Source: Actinoplanes palleronii
GTDB lineage: Bacteria > Actinomycetota > Actinomycetes > Mycobacteriales > Micromonosporaceae
Length of the DNA: 64,000 nt
Assembly: GCF_016862315.1 (NCBI RefSeq)
Contig: NZ_BOMS01000043.1
Coordinates: forward strand, 49,700-113,699
Reading direction: 5' to 3'
A program made the position numbers and the translations under genes. Positions 1 through 8,121 of this stretch are shown here, in pieces (position 1 is the first letter of the stretch; each line of letters starts with the position of its first letter). The notes under the pieces were generated by a model that was given only the letters and a program-made list of their open reading frames with translations, did not search any database and had not been told where the DNA came from.

Positions 1-320
1 CGCGCCTGGCCGACGACGTGGTTCAGCAGGGCGCGGGCGGTGCCGCCGCGCCGTCGATCGGGCCGGACGTACAGGTCACGCACCTGCCAGAACGTCGCCA
101 GGCGCAGCGAGGCCGGTAGCACGACGGTGGTGACAAAACCGAGGTCGGGGAGCGCGGCGGCGGCCCGCAGCGGACCGGCCGTCAGCTGCTCCCGTAGCCA
201 CTCCGCGGTGCCGCCGGGGTCCGCGGTCTCGCCGTAGTGCACCCGGTACTCGTCGAACAGGTCGGCCAGCTGATCAAAAGCGGGCTGGTCCGGGGTGATG
301 TCGGTGATCGTCGAAGCCAT
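1..320 (-). CDS. GNAT family N-acetyltransferase, 3' part outside window
   Basis: About 106 residues are readable from an ATG at 320 and the frame stays open to the window edge, so the C-terminus is missing. The visible part has the usual GNAT order: an N-terminal helix region with a DEYR segment, a strand ending in GFVTTVVL, then VRDLYVRPDRRRGGTARALL, which matches the acetyl-CoA-binding motif A with its R-R-x-G-x-A loop. Members transfer an acetyl group from acetyl-CoA to an amine. The substrate cannot be told. It runs in the same direction as the thiolase gene, separated by a strong hairpin. Confidence 0.8.
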   Translation of the reverse strand, partial: MASTITDITPDQPAFDQLADLFDEYRVHYGETADPGGTAEWLREQLTAGPLRAAAALPDLGFVTTVVLPASLRLATFWQVRDLYVRPDRRRGGTARALLNHVVGQA

Positions 321-343
321 TCACCCATTTTGATGCACGAAAC

Positions 344-371
344 GGGCCCGGCGCTTTCCCGCGCCGGGCCC
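344..371 (-). terminator. Intergenic hairpin downstream of the thiolase gene
   Basis: A perfect 11-bp GC-only inverted repeat (344-354 and 361-371) with a 6-nt loop lies 15 bases past the thiolase stop. It is probably a factor-independent terminator of the actinobacterial type without a long U-tract. Confidence 0.65.
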
Positions 372-386
372 AGCAGCGCGGACGGC

Positions 387-1631
387 TCAGCGCAGGCGCT
401 CGATGACCAGCGCCATGCCCTGGCCACCACCGACGCACATGGTCTCCAGGCCGATCGACTTGTCGTGCCAGTCGAGGGAGTTGATCAGGGTGCCGGTGAT
501 CCGCGCGCCGGTCATGCCGAACGGGTGGCCGACCGCGATCGCTCCGCCGTTCACGTTCAGCTTGTCGATCGGGATCCCGAGATCCTGGTAGGACGGGATG
601 ACCTGCGCGGCGAACGCCTCGTTGATCTCGACCAGGTCGACGTCGTCGATGGTCATGCCGGCCCGCTTGAGGGCCTGCTTGGACGCCTCGACCGGGCCGA
701 GGCCCATGATCTCCGGGGAGAGCGCGGTGACGCCGGTGGAGATGATCCGGGCGAGCGGGGTGATGCCGAGCTCGCGGGCCTTGGTGTCGCTCATGATGAC
801 CAGCGCGGCGGCGCCGTCGTTGAGCGGGCAGCAGTTGCCGGCGGTGACCCGGCCGTCCTCCCGGAAGACCGGCTTGAGCTGGGAGACCGCGTCCAGGCTG
901 ACGCCGGCGCGGGGGCCGTCGTCCTTCGACACGACGGTGCCGTCGGGCAGCGTCACCGGGGTGATCTCGCGGGCCCAGAAGCCGTTCGCGATGGCCTTCT
1001 CAGCGAGGTTCTGGCTGCGTACGCCGAACTCGTCCATCTCCGCGCGGGAGATGTTCTTGATCTGGGCGAGGTTCTCCGCGGTGTAGCCCATCCCGATGTA
1101 GATGTCCGGGAGCAGGCCGTCCGCGCGGGGGTCGTGCCAGGTGCCGCCGCTCTTCGCGGTCGCCTGGGTGCGTGCCTGCGCGTCCTGGAACGCGGGGTTC
1201 TCCCAGCCGCCGCCGACCAGGGCCTGCGCGGCCGAGGGCAGGCCGTCGGAGCTGCCCCGGGCGAACCGGGACACCGTCTCGACACCGGCCGAGATGAAGA
1301 TGTCGCCCTCGCCCGCCTTGATCGCGTGGAACGCCATCCGGGTGGTCTGCAGCGACGACGAGCAGTACCGGGTGATGGTGGCGCCCGGCAGGCCGTCCAG
1401 GCCCAGCTTCGTGGCGACCACGCGGCCCATGTTGAAGCCCTGCTCGCCACCGGGCAGGCCACAACCGAGGTACAGGTCCTCGATGAGCGTGCGGTCGAGC
1501 TCGGGCACCTTGTTCAGCGCGGCGTCGACGATGGTGGCGGTGAGGTCGTCGGGGCGCAGATCCTTCAGCGAGCCCTTGTGGGCGCGACCGATCGGGGAGC
1601 GGGCAGTGGCAACGATGACAGCTTCCGGCAT
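387..1631 (-). CDS. Acetyl-CoA C-acyltransferase (thiolase)
   Basis: The 414-residue protein has full thiolase length and all hallmarks. The N-terminal ARSPIGRAHKG is typical of degradative thiolases. The acylated Cys is about residue 90 in ITRYCSSS. NEAFAA, GGAIAVGHPFG with the active-site His, and the C-terminal CVGGGQG with the second Cys are all present. The enzyme cleaves 3-ketoacyl-CoA with CoA to release acetyl-CoA, the last step of beta-oxidation, or runs in reverse to form acetoacetyl-CoA. It stands alone, without a fadB-like partner next to it. The ATG start is followed directly by the conserved first strand. Confidence 0.95.
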   Translation of the reverse strand: MPEAVIVATARSPIGRAHKGSLKDLRPDDLTATIVDAALNKVPELDRTLIEDLYLGCGLPGGEQGFNMGRVVATKLGLDGLPGATITRYCSSSLQTTRMAFHAIKAGEGDIFISAGVETVSRFARGSSDGLPSAAQALVGGGWENPAFQDAQARTQATAKSGGTWHDPRADGLLPDIYIGMGYTAENLAQIKNISRAEMDEFGVRSQNLAEKAIANGFWAREITPVTLPDGTVVSKDDGPRAGVSLDAVSQLKPVFREDGRVTAGNCCPLNDGAAALVIMSDTKARELGITPLARIISTGVTALSPEIMGLGPVEASKQALKRAGMTIDDVDLVEINEAFAAQVIPSYQDLGIPIDKLNVNGGAIAVGHPFGMTGARITGTLINSLDWHDKSIGLETMCVGGGQGMALVIERLR

Positions 1632-1694
1632 GGCCCCAGTTTACTCAGGGGTAACATCGGCGGAAGTGTGGATTCGTCACACGCCTGCCATCGC

Positions 1695-2483
1695 TCAGAC
1701 ACCGGCCGTTGCCGCCCGGGCCACCGCGGGATAAAGCGCGTGTGCCCAGACCCGGTAGCCGTCGGCGGACGGGTGGAACCCGTCGTAACAGAGCGTCCCG
1801 GCGTCGGCCCGGAACACCGCACCGGTCTCCGCAGCCAGGTCGACGACCGTGCCACCGGCCTCGGCGACCGCCCTGGCCTGCGCTTTCGCCATCCGCCGGC
1901 CGATCAGCCCGGCGATCTGCCGCAGCGGCGGGGCCAGCGAGCGCATCGCGCCCAGGTCGGGGCAGGTGCCGACGACCACCTGGACACCGGCCGAGCGCAG
2001 CCGCCGGACGGCCTGCCCGAGATGACCGGCGGCCTCCTCGGGAGCGCGGGCCGAGGTGGCGTCGTTGGAGCCGATCAGCACCACGGCCACGTCCGGCCGG
2101 GTGCCGAGCAGCGCCCGGGCCACCTGGGTGGACAGGTCGGTGGACCGGGACCCGGCCACACCGACGCTGGAGAGCAGCACGTGCCGCGGGCCGGTCTCCG
2201 GGCTGCCGTCGGCCATCAGCCGGGCCAGCTGCCCGCCGACGGTGTCGGACAGCCACTCCACGCCGACACCGACCGCGGCCGAGTCACCGAGCAGCACCAG
2301 GCGCAACGGCGGGGCACTGAGCGGGCCCATCGACGTACGCAGGGCCAGGCCCATCGTGGGTTTGGCATAACGACGGGCCTTGGCGGCCAGCAGCTCGCCG
2401 GCGATCAGGGCGGCGCCGCCCAGCGCGCCCGCGAGCAGGCCCGTGGCAGCGGCCTTGGTCAGTCGTTCCGGCAGCCCGGCCAT
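1695..2483 (-). CDS. SGNH/GDSL-type hydrolase, shorter paralogue
   Basis: A 262-residue protein. An N-terminal hydrophobic helix (about residues 10-32) suggests membrane anchoring or export. The SGNH blocks are visible: block I VLLGDSAAVGVGV with the Ser nucleophile, block III GSNDATS, and block V DGFHPSADGY with catalytic Asp and His. Such enzymes are esterases or lipases, often acting on acylated carbohydrates or lipids at the cell surface. It lies 43 bp downstream of a second SGNH gene of the same architecture, so the pair is probably a tandem duplication transcribed together. The substrate is unknown. Confidence 0.9.
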   Translation of the reverse strand: MAGLPERLTKAAATGLLAGALGGAALIAGELLAAKARRYAKPTMGLALRTSMGPLSAPPLRLVLLGDSAAVGVGVEWLSDTVGGQLARLMADGSPETGPRHVLLSSVGVAGSRSTDLSTQVARALLGTRPDVAVVLIGSNDATSARAPEEAAGHLGQAVRRLRSAGVQVVVGTCPDLGAMRSLAPPLRQIAGLIGRRMAKAQARAVAEAGGTVVDLAAETGAVFRADAGTLCYDGFHPSADGYRVWAHALYPAVARAATAGV

Positions 2484-2526
2484 GTGCGCCTCCCTGCGTC
2501 CCGCCGACGTCGATGATCCTTCTTCT

Positions 2527-3591
2527 CTACCCTACGGCCCGGACCGCACTCGCCGCGCTGCCCGGCGATGACCCGAACCAGTGCCGGGACTCGCCGAACC
2601 ACGGATGCCGCCGCAGCTGTGCCCATCGGCCACCGCTGCGAACCGGGCTGACCTCGGTGCCGGGCGCGCGGACCGCTTCGTCGGCCGCCTCCGGCAGGGT
2701 GCGCATACCCTCGGCGACCGGCACCGGGGGACGGTCGTCCTCGCCCAGGGCAGCCATCACCGTCGGCATCATCACGGCCGCAGCTCGTGCGTACCCCTCC
2801 GCGGACGGGTGGAAACGGTCCGAGCCGTACATCCGGGCCGGATTCGCCTCGAACATCGGGCCGAGCAGGTTGCCGAGTGAGACCGTCCGGCCGCCGGCGC
2901 CGACCACGGCGATCGTCTGCGCGGCGGCGAGCTGGCGGCTCCAGCGCCGGGCCAGCCAGCGCAGCGGCGGCTTGATCGGCTGGATCGCGCCGATGTCCGG
3001 GCAGGTGCCGACGACGACCCGGCAGCCGGCTTCGCGCAGCCGGCGTACCGCGTCGCCGAGGTGCCGGACCGCGTCGTCGCGGGCCGAGATGTGGGTGACG
3101 TCGTTGCCGCCGATCATGATGATCGCGATGCTCGGCTGGTGCTCCAGCGCCGTGTCGACCTGCCAGGGCAGCCCGGACGAGACCGAGCCGACCACGGCCA
3201 GCCGGTGCAGCTGGACCGGGCGGTGCAGGCGGCGGGAGATGCCGGTGGCGAAGAGCGCGCCGGGGGTCTCCCGGGGGCGGTGCACGCCGTACCCGGCCGC
3301 TGTCGAGTCGCCGAGGATCACCAGGCTGAGTGGCTTGCCGTGGAACTTCGCGCCGTAGACGCCGTCGCCGCGGGGCGGGGGCGCCTCGGCCATCGGGATG
3401 ATCCGGCGGGCGGCGGAGGCCTGCCGCATCAGCAGGCCGGCCGAGAGCGCGGTCACGCCGGCGAGCGTGCCGGTGACCTGGCCGGCGATCCGCCCGGCGG
3501 CCCGAAGTCGCTTTCGGTCCTCGGCGCTGAGTCCGGTGAATCGGCGCCGGGTGTTGCTGATGGTGCCGTTGTTGTGGAAAGTGCTGTTCAC
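2527..3591 (-). CDS. SGNH/GDSL-type hydrolase, longer paralogue
   Basis: I place the start at a GTG (3591), where a GAGGGA ribosome site sits 4-6 nt upstream, giving 354 residues. The frame is open far upstream, but that part is antisense to cystathionine beta-synthase. A hydrophobic helix at about residues 35-55 (GQVTGTLAGVTALSAGLL) is followed by block I VILGDSTAAGYGV, block III GGNDVTH and block V DRFHPSAEGY. The C-terminal 70 residues past the SGNH fold are polar and absent from the neighbouring paralogue. It is probably the first gene of a two-gene transcript and diverges from the YkvA-like gene. Confidence 0.88.
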   Translation of the reverse strand: MNSTFHNNGTISNTRRRFTGLSAEDRKRLRAAGRIAGQVTGTLAGVTALSAGLLMRQASAARRIIPMAEAPPPRGDGVYGAKFHGKPLSLVILGDSTAAGYGVHRPRETPGALFATGISRRLHRPVQLHRLAVVGSVSSGLPWQVDTALEHQPSIAIIMIGGNDVTHISARDDAVRHLGDAVRRLREAGCRVVVGTCPDIGAIQPIKPPLRWLARRWSRQLAAAQTIAVVGAGGRTVSLGNLLGPMFEANPARMYGSDRFHPSAEGYARAAAVMMPTVMAALGEDDRPPVPVAEGMRTLPEAADEAVRAPGTEVSPVRSGGRWAQLRRHPWFGESRHWFGSSPGSAASAVRAVG

Positions 3592-3774
3592 AGTGTCCCT
3601 CGCTGTCGTCCGAAGGGAACCATCCGGCCCGGCGTCCGTACTCCGGGGTGGTGGAGAACGTTCCGGCACGGCCAAGATCGGCACCTGGCGTCGGGATTCG
3701 AGGCTAACTCGTGGCCGCGAGGGGCAATCATGGCGTACCCAAGTCATGCTGGAGTTGCGGAAAGGGGAACAGAC

Positions 3775-4119
3775 ATGGCCAAAACTCTGAAACGTGCGGC
3801 GGCGTTCACCGCGCTCGGTCGCGCCCTGATGTCGGGCGCCCGGGGCGGACCGTCGATGGGCACGCGGCTCGCCGCACTCCCGCGGATGCTCAAGGCAACC
3901 GCCAAGGGTCAGTACGACGGTGGTATGCGGGTGGCGCTGATGGCAGCCGCCACGGCGTACGTGATCTCGCCGATCGACGCCGTACCGGAGGCCTTTCTCT
4001 GGGTTTTCGGTCTGGTCGACGACGCGGTCGCGGTGACCTGGCTCGCGGGCACCATGCTCGCCGAGACCGAACGGTTCCTGGAGTGGGAGAGAGCGACGAA
4101 GCCCGCCGTCGTACGCTGA
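3775..4119 (+). CDS. DUF1232/YkvA-like small membrane protein
   Basis: The product is 114 residues from an ATG behind an AAAGGGGA ribosome site. The core AATAYVISPIDAVPEAFLWVFGLVDDAVAV matches the DUF1232 pattern, in which an SPIDxxPE loop joins two hydrophobic helices. The molecular role of the family is unknown. The N-terminus is basic and the C-terminus (ETERFLEWERA) polar. Its stop lies only 3 bp before the cystathionine beta-synthase start, so the two are almost certainly cotranscribed. That does not by itself imply a common function. Confidence 0.85.
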   Translation: MAKTLKRAAAFTALGRALMSGARGGPSMGTRLAALPRMLKATAKGQYDGGMRVALMAAATAYVISPIDAVPEAFLWVFGLVDDAVAVTWLAGTMLAETERFLEWERATKPAVVR

Positions 4120-4122
4120 AGC

Positions 4123-5481
4123 GTGCGCTATTACGACAACGTGGTCGAGATCATCGGCAATACCCCGCTGGTCCGATTGAACAGCGTGACCGAGGGCATC
4201 AGTGCCACCGTGCTGGCCAAGGTCGAGTACATGAACCCCGGCGGCTCGGTCAAGGACCGGATCGCGCTGCGGATGGTGGAGGACGCCGAGAAGGCGGGCC
4301 TGCTCAAGCCGGGCGGGACGATCGTCGAGCCGACCAGTGGCAACACCGGGGTCGGCTTGGCCCTCGTCGCGCAGCTGCGGGGTTACAAGTGCGTCTTCGT
4401 CTGCCCGGACAAGGTCAGCGAAGACAAGCAGAACGTGTTGCGGGCCTACGGCGCTGAGGTCGTGGTCTGCCCGACCGCGGTCGCACCCGAGGACCCGCGT
4501 TCCTACTACAACGTGTCCGCCCAGCTGACCCGGGACATCCCGGGTGCCTGGAAACCGGATCAGTACAGCAACCCGGCCAACCCCCGTTCGCACTACGAGC
4601 AGACCGGTCCGGAGCTCTGGGAGCAGACCGACGGCAAGATCACCCACTTCGTGGCGGGGGTCGGCACCGGCGGCACGATCACCGGCGTCGGGCAGTACCT
4701 CAAGGAGCATGGCAACGTCCGAGTGATCGGTGCCGACCCGGAGGGCTCGGTCTACTCCGGCGGCACCGGCCGGCCGTACCTGGTCGAGGGCGTCGGCGAG
4801 GACTTCTGGCCGACGGCGTACGACCAGACCGTCACCGACGAGGTGATCGAGGTCAGCGACTCGGACTCCTTCGAGATGACCCGGCGCCTGGCCCGCGAGG
4901 AGGGGCTGCTGGTCGGCGGCTCGTGCGGGATGGCCGTGGTGGCCGCGCTGGAGGTGGCCCGCAAGGCCGGTCCGGACGACGTCATCGTGGTGCTGCTCCC
5001 GGACGGCGGCCGCGGCTATCTCTCGAAGATCTTCAACGACAAGTGGATGGCCCGGTACGGGTTCCTGCGCACCCCCGGCGACTCGCCCACCGTCGCCGAC
5101 GCGCTGGCCGCCAAGAGCGCGGAGATCCCGCCGCTGATCCACGTGCACCCGACCGAGACGGTGCGCGACGCGATCGACTACATGCGGGAGTACGGCGTCA
5201 GCCAGCTCCCGGTCCTTAAGGCCGAACCGCCGGTGGTCACCGGCGAGGTGGCCGGTTCGATCTCGGAGAAGGCGTTGCTGGACGCGCTGTTCACCGGGCA
5301 GGCCCACCTGCACGACACGATCGAGCGCCACATGAGCGAGCCGCTGCCGATGATCGGTGGCGGGGAGAAGGTCGGCGAGGCGGTCGGTCTGCTGGAGAAG
5401 TCGGACGCCGCGATGGTCCTCGTCGACGGCAAGCCGGCGGGCGTCCTGACCCGTCAGGACCTGCTCGCCCACCTGAGCTGA
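4123..5481 (+). CDS. cbs: Cystathionine beta-synthase with C-terminal CBS pair
   Basis: The 452-residue PLP enzyme condenses serine with homocysteine to cystathionine, the first reverse-transsulfuration step. The PLP lysine is K44 in GGSVKDR. The phosphate-binding TSGNTG loop is at about 71-76 and the GTGGT loop near 185. Two CBS motifs (about 335-450, IPPLIHVHPTETVRDAI and MSEPLPMIGG...LLEKSDAAMV) form a regulatory Bateman module that may bind adenosyl ligands. There is no heme-binding N-terminal extension, as usual for bacteria. The start is a GTG with little ribosome-site character, 3 bp after the upstream gene, suggesting translational coupling. Together with the cystathionine gamma-synthase at 13.4 kb it indicates active transsulfuration. 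Confidence 0.95.
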   Translation: MRYYDNVVEIIGNTPLVRLNSVTEGISATVLAKVEYMNPGGSVKDRIALRMVEDAEKAGLLKPGGTIVEPTSGNTGVGLALVAQLRGYKCVFVCPDKVSEDKQNVLRAYGAEVVVCPTAVAPEDPRSYYNVSAQLTRDIPGAWKPDQYSNPANPRSHYEQTGPELWEQTDGKITHFVAGVGTGGTITGVGQYLKEHGNVRVIGADPEGSVYSGGTGRPYLVEGVGEDFWPTAYDQTVTDEVIEVSDSDSFEMTRRLAREEGLLVGGSCGMAVVAALEVARKAGPDDVIVVLLPDGGRGYLSKIFNDKWMARYGFLRTPGDSPTVADALAAKSAEIPPLIHVHPTETVRDAIDYMREYGVSQLPVLKAEPPVVTGEVAGSISEKALLDALFTGQAHLHDTIERHMSEPLPMIGGGEKVGEAVGLLEKSDAAMVLVDGKPAGVLTRQDLLAHLS

Positions 5482-5497
5482 CCGGCGCCCTTCCGCC

Positions 5498-5552
5498 GAC
5501 CGAGCGTGGGGAGTTGTGGTGCGATCCGCACCGCAACTCCCCACGCTCGGTC
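5498..5552 (+). terminator. Long palindromic terminator, single copy of a repeat family
   Basis: A 19-bp perfect stem (5498-5516 and 5534-5552) encloses a loop that can itself pair (GGTGCG with CGCACC), and a run of T follows at 5554-5558. It lies 17 bp behind the cystathionine beta-synthase stop. The core (GGGGAGTT...GGTGCG...CGCACC...AACTCCCC) is closely related to the tandem palindromes at 58.9-59.1 kb. Confidence 0.85.
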
Positions 5553-5734
5553 GTTTTTCCGTTGATGCCGGTGGATCGACCGCCGGCGGCGAGCGCGGCC
5601 ACCGGGGCACAGTGGACATCGCCAGTTACAGATAGTCGCCGCAATCGCACAGACAGTCCGACCAGGGAATGGCCCGGTGCGGTTGTATGTGTCGTGACGG
5701 AGCTATGAGCCACTCCCGGACGAAGGAGCAGGGG

Positions 5735-6028
5735 ATGGTCGACGTCGACGAGGCGGCGCCTGCCGACATCGTGGATCGCCTGCTGTGGCGCGACGCGCAG
5801 CAGATGCTCGGCCGCCATCTCGGTGCCGGCCACGACGGCAATTGTGTCTGGTGTGGACAGCGCTGGCCCTGCTCGGCCCGCCGGCTGGCGGAGCGTGCGG
5901 ACGCGGTGTCCCGCCGCCCCTGGCGTGAGGCCTGGACCCTGCGGCATGACCTGAACAGTCTGCCGGCCGCGATGACCGATCGCGGTCGCGCGGATCGCAA
6001 TCACCCCTATCGGAGGTACGCCGACTGA
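5735..6028 (+). CDS. Small conserved protein with CxxC-x(4)-C motif
   Basis: The best start is ATG 5735, with AAGGAG 6 nt upstream. An in-frame ATG at 5705 is also possible. The 97-residue product is soluble and charged. The segment NCVWCGQRWPCSARRLAER resembles small actinobacterial proteins with a Cys-Trp-Cys-Gly cluster. The three cysteines plus nearby histidines (GRHLGAGHDGNC) could bind zinc, but this is inference. No pathway can be assigned. It stands alone after a strong terminator and is followed by about 500 bp without genes. Confidence 0.65.
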   Translation: MVDVDEAAPADIVDRLLWRDAQQMLGRHLGAGHDGNCVWCGQRWPCSARRLAERADAVSRRPWREAWTLRHDLNSLPAAMTDRGRADRNHPYRRYAD

Positions 6029-6178
6029 CCCCACGACTTGGACGTCGCCGACGAGCTTGACCGTCCCCCGGCAAGTCTTGGCTTCCCGGCCCGGCGAACG
6101 TCTCCCGGCGGTGAAGCCGGTGCGCCCCGCCAGCGTTCCGGCATTCCCGCCACCCAAGCCCGCTTCTGAACCGGATCA

Positions 6179-6204
6179 CGGACCGACACGCCTCCGTCGG
6201 TCCG
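6179..6204. terminator. Hairpin in the gap after 6028
   Basis: A perfect 9-bp inverted repeat (6179-6187 and 6196-6204) with an 8-nt loop. It could terminate the small upstream gene, although it lies 150 bp behind the stop. Confidence 0.4.
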
Positions 6205-6240
6205 CGCCTCCGGCCAGGCGCACCGGTTCGAGCGGGGCGG

Positions 6241-6301
6241 TTGGCGGGAGCGCGTGACCACAGGTTCCCCCGCATTCACTCGGTCACGCGTTCCCGCCCA
6301 A
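6241..6301. repeat. Long imperfect inverted repeat flanking dispersed repeat copy 1
   Basis: Arms of about 19-20 bp (6241-6259 and 6282-6301) pair with one mismatch and one extra G around a 22-nt loop. The hairpin ends 36 bp before the dispersed 126-bp repeat. Copy 2 of that repeat is also flanked, on the matching side, by a perfect 9-bp hairpin (55249-55275) of different sequence. The gap 6029-6522 holds only these hairpins and the repeat; I see no convincing gene in it. Confidence 0.5.
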
Positions 6302-6336
6302 CCAGCTGGTTATTTTCTTGCAGGCACCAACGGCAA

Positions 6337-6462
6337 GATCAAATTCAAGATCTTGATGTCGTGCGTCCGCCGGGGTACAGATCGCCGCTCCCGCCGGGAC
6401 CCTTCCGGTCTTTGCTGGCCGCTGGCGCGTCCAGAACGCAAAGCCCTCCAGGGCGACGTCCG
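6337..6462 (+). repeat. Dispersed 126-bp repeat, copy 1
   Basis: This block matches 55115-55240 in the opposite orientation at about 90% identity by eye. The invariant core includes GTGCGTCCGCCGGGGTACAG and CTGGCCGCTGGCGCGTCCAG. The end nearest the flanking hairpin contains the self-complementary ATCAAGATCTTGAT. An Arg-rich frame is open through both copies on the strand opposite this one, but nothing supports translation. There is no transposase. It may be a mobile miniature element or a structured RNA. Confidence 0.75.
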
Positions 6463-6522
6463 CGCTCCGTCCCGCTCACCCCACAACCCCACCCGGCCTG
6501 CCCCCGCTGCGCACGCCGCCGG

Positions 6523-7026
6523 TCAGAAGGGGTGGGAGTAGCGCAACTGGGGGGCGGGGATGCCGCCGACCGGCTCCTCCCGGGTGCCGCCGTCAGGTTT
6601 CCAGCCGCCGTTCTCGTAGAACGTGCGGGCGATCCGGTTGTCGGTGAGCACCCAGAGGACCGCGTGGTCGCCGCCGAAGCCGGGCAGCTCGGCCAGGGCG
6701 CGGATCATCAGGGCCCGGCCCACGCCGGTGCCGACCAGCGGGGGTTCGACGTGGATCGCATACAGCTCGGCGGCACCCGGAGTGTCGCTGAGCCCGATGT
6801 AGCTGAACCCGGCCAGTCGCCCGTCGACCTCCGCGATCGTCATCCGGTGGGTCTCCTGCTCCCAGCGGAAGCGCTCGGACCACCACTCGCCGAAGGCCTC
6901 GGCGGACCGGGCCGCGAGCTCCTCGGCCGGCAGGAAGCCGGAATAGGCGTCCACCCGGGAGCGCCGGTGCAGGGCGCCGACCCCGATCGGATCGGCCTCG
7001 GTCGCGGGACGCAGCAGCACGCTCAT
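6523..7026 (-). CDS. GNAT family N-acetyltransferase
   Basis: The 167-residue protein is a single GNAT domain. Visible are an N-terminal RPATEADPIGVGALHR helix, an acceptor-side motif (GRLAGFSYIGLS), motif A ELYAIHVEPPLVGTGVGRALM with the G-x-G-x-G/A pyrophosphate loop, and motif B near TDNRIARTFYENGGWKPDG, a form common in acetyltransferases of small molecules or protein N-termini. The C-terminal RYSHPF is typical of the clade. The acceptor cannot be inferred. It lies downstream of ribonuclease Z on the same strand with a gap of about 107 bp. Confidence 0.9.
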   Translation of the reverse strand: MSVLLRPATEADPIGVGALHRRSRVDAYSGFLPAEELAARSAEAFGEWWSERFRWEQETHRMTIAEVDGRLAGFSYIGLSDTPGAAELYAIHVEPPLVGTGVGRALMIRALAELPGFGGDHAVLWVLTDNRIARTFYENGGWKPDGGTREEPVGGIPAPQLRYSHPF

Positions 7027-7133
7027 GCCGACGACGCTAGCCGAACCCCGGTGTCAGCACGGTGTCAGCGACGGCCGGGAACTCGGCGACAGCCGGGACA
7101 CGCAGCGCCGCCCGAGAAGGCGGGCCGGGAGGC

Positions 7134-8027
7134 TCAGCGGCGGCCGGGGAGCGGGATCCGCTGCAGGTCCTCGGCGATCACTATTGGTCCGTCGAACTCC
7201 TTGCGGGCCTCGTCGAGGAACGCCGACGGGTCCGGGTACCGCTGCGAGAAGTGGGTCAGGACCAGCTGGCGCACGCCGCATTCACGCGCCACCGCGGCGG
7301 CCTGGCCGGCGGTCAGGTGACCCACCTGGGCGGCCATCTCGGCGTCCTCGGCCAGGAACGTCGACTCGATCACCAGCAGGTCCACGCCCTGTGCCAGCGC
7401 GAACACGTTGTCGCACAGTCCGGTGTCCATCACGAACGCCACGCTCTGCCCGGGCCGGGCCGCGCTCACCTGCTCCAGGGTCACGTCGCCGGATCGGCCG
7501 GTGCGCTGCAGTTCGCCCACCGCCGGGCCGCTGATCCCGTACGACGTGAGCAGCTCGGGCACCATCCGGCGGGAGTCCGGTTCGGTCAGCCGGTACCCGT
7601 ACGTCTCGATGGAATGCCGAAGGGGCAGCGCCGTGAGGCGCCCCGCGGACGTCTCCACGGCGAATCCCGCGCTCACCGGGGCCGCGACGATCTCGGCGTT
7701 GTCCCAGTAGCTGGTGGCGTGCCGGAGCCGGTCGTAGAACTCCTGGCCACCGGCCGGGTAGTGCACGGCGACCGGATGCGGCACCCGGTCCAGCGAGATC
7801 CGTTGCAGGATGCCGGGCAGGCCGAGGCTGTGATCGCCGTGGAAGTGCGTGATGCAGATCCGCCGGAGCGGGGTGACGGCGACGCCGGCCATCAGCATCT
7901 GCCGCTGGGTGCCCTCGCCCGGGTCGAAGAGGATCACCTCGTCGTCGAAGCGGAGCAGGTAGCCGTTGTGGTTGCGGTGCCGGGTGGGCACCTGGCTCGC
8001 GCTGCCGAGCACGACCAACTCACGCAT
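7134..8027 (-). CDS. rnz: Ribonuclease Z (tRNA 3' endonuclease)
   Basis: This metallo-beta-lactamase-fold nuclease cuts tRNA precursors behind the discriminator base. From ATG 8027, which has GGGAGA 6 nt upstream, it is 297 residues, the usual length of the short bacterial form. The start [12 protein letters not shown] runs straight into the conserved first strand, followed by [10 protein letters not shown] and the zinc motif THFHGDH. Further ligands are in FVMDTG and near the C-terminal LTHFSQRY. In-frame ATGs exist further upstream (8045, 8069 and beyond), but they lie inside a region with strong RNA pairing, which I read as an untranslated leader. Confidence 0.93.
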   Translation of the reverse strand: MRELVVLGSASQVPTRHRNHNGYLLRFDDEVILFDPGEGTQRQMLMAGVAVTPLRRICITHFHGDHSLGLPGILQRISLDRVPHPVAVHYPAGGQEFYDRLRHATSYWDNAEIVAAPVSAGFAVETSAGRLTALPLRHSIETYGYRLTEPDSRRMVPELLTSYGISGPAVGELQRTGRSGDVTLEQVSAARPGQSVAFVMDTGLCDNVFALAQGVDLLVIESTFLAEDAEMAAQVGHLTAGQAAAVARECGVRQLVLTHFSQRYPDPSAFLDEARKEFDGPIVIAEDLQRIPLPGRR

Positions 8028-8050
8028 CAGATCTCTCCCGGACATGAAGC

Positions 8051-8121
8051 GACCCCCGGGGACTTCCATGATCTCCTGAGAGGTCATGGTCCGGTCGGAC
8101 AAGGCCGGATCCCCGGGGGTC
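8051..8121 (-). ncRNA. Predicted three-way-junction leader RNA before rnz
   Basis: Read on the minus strand, an outer perfect 12-bp stem (8110-8121 with 8051-8062) encloses two hairpins: a 5-bp stem (96-100 with 89-93 of the 8000s) and a 9-bp stem with a 4-nt loop (8080-8088 with 8067-8075, one G-T pair). The outer stem ends 23 nt before the rnz start. The arrangement is typical of a cis-regulatory junction. I do not recognise it as a known riboswitch class. Confidence 0.5.

Noticed and set aside
237..2516. 759-residue open frame on the plus strand
   Set aside because: It runs antisense to the thiolase and SGNH genes. The composition (Arg/Gly/Asp/Val/Pro) and lack of motifs are typical of shadow frames in GC-rich DNA.
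6310..6492. Arg-rich 60-codon frame through repeat copy 1, and the like at 55055-55354
   Set aside because: The two frames share only the part covered by the DNA repeat. There is no ribosome site and the flanks are unrelated, so I treat them as non-coding.
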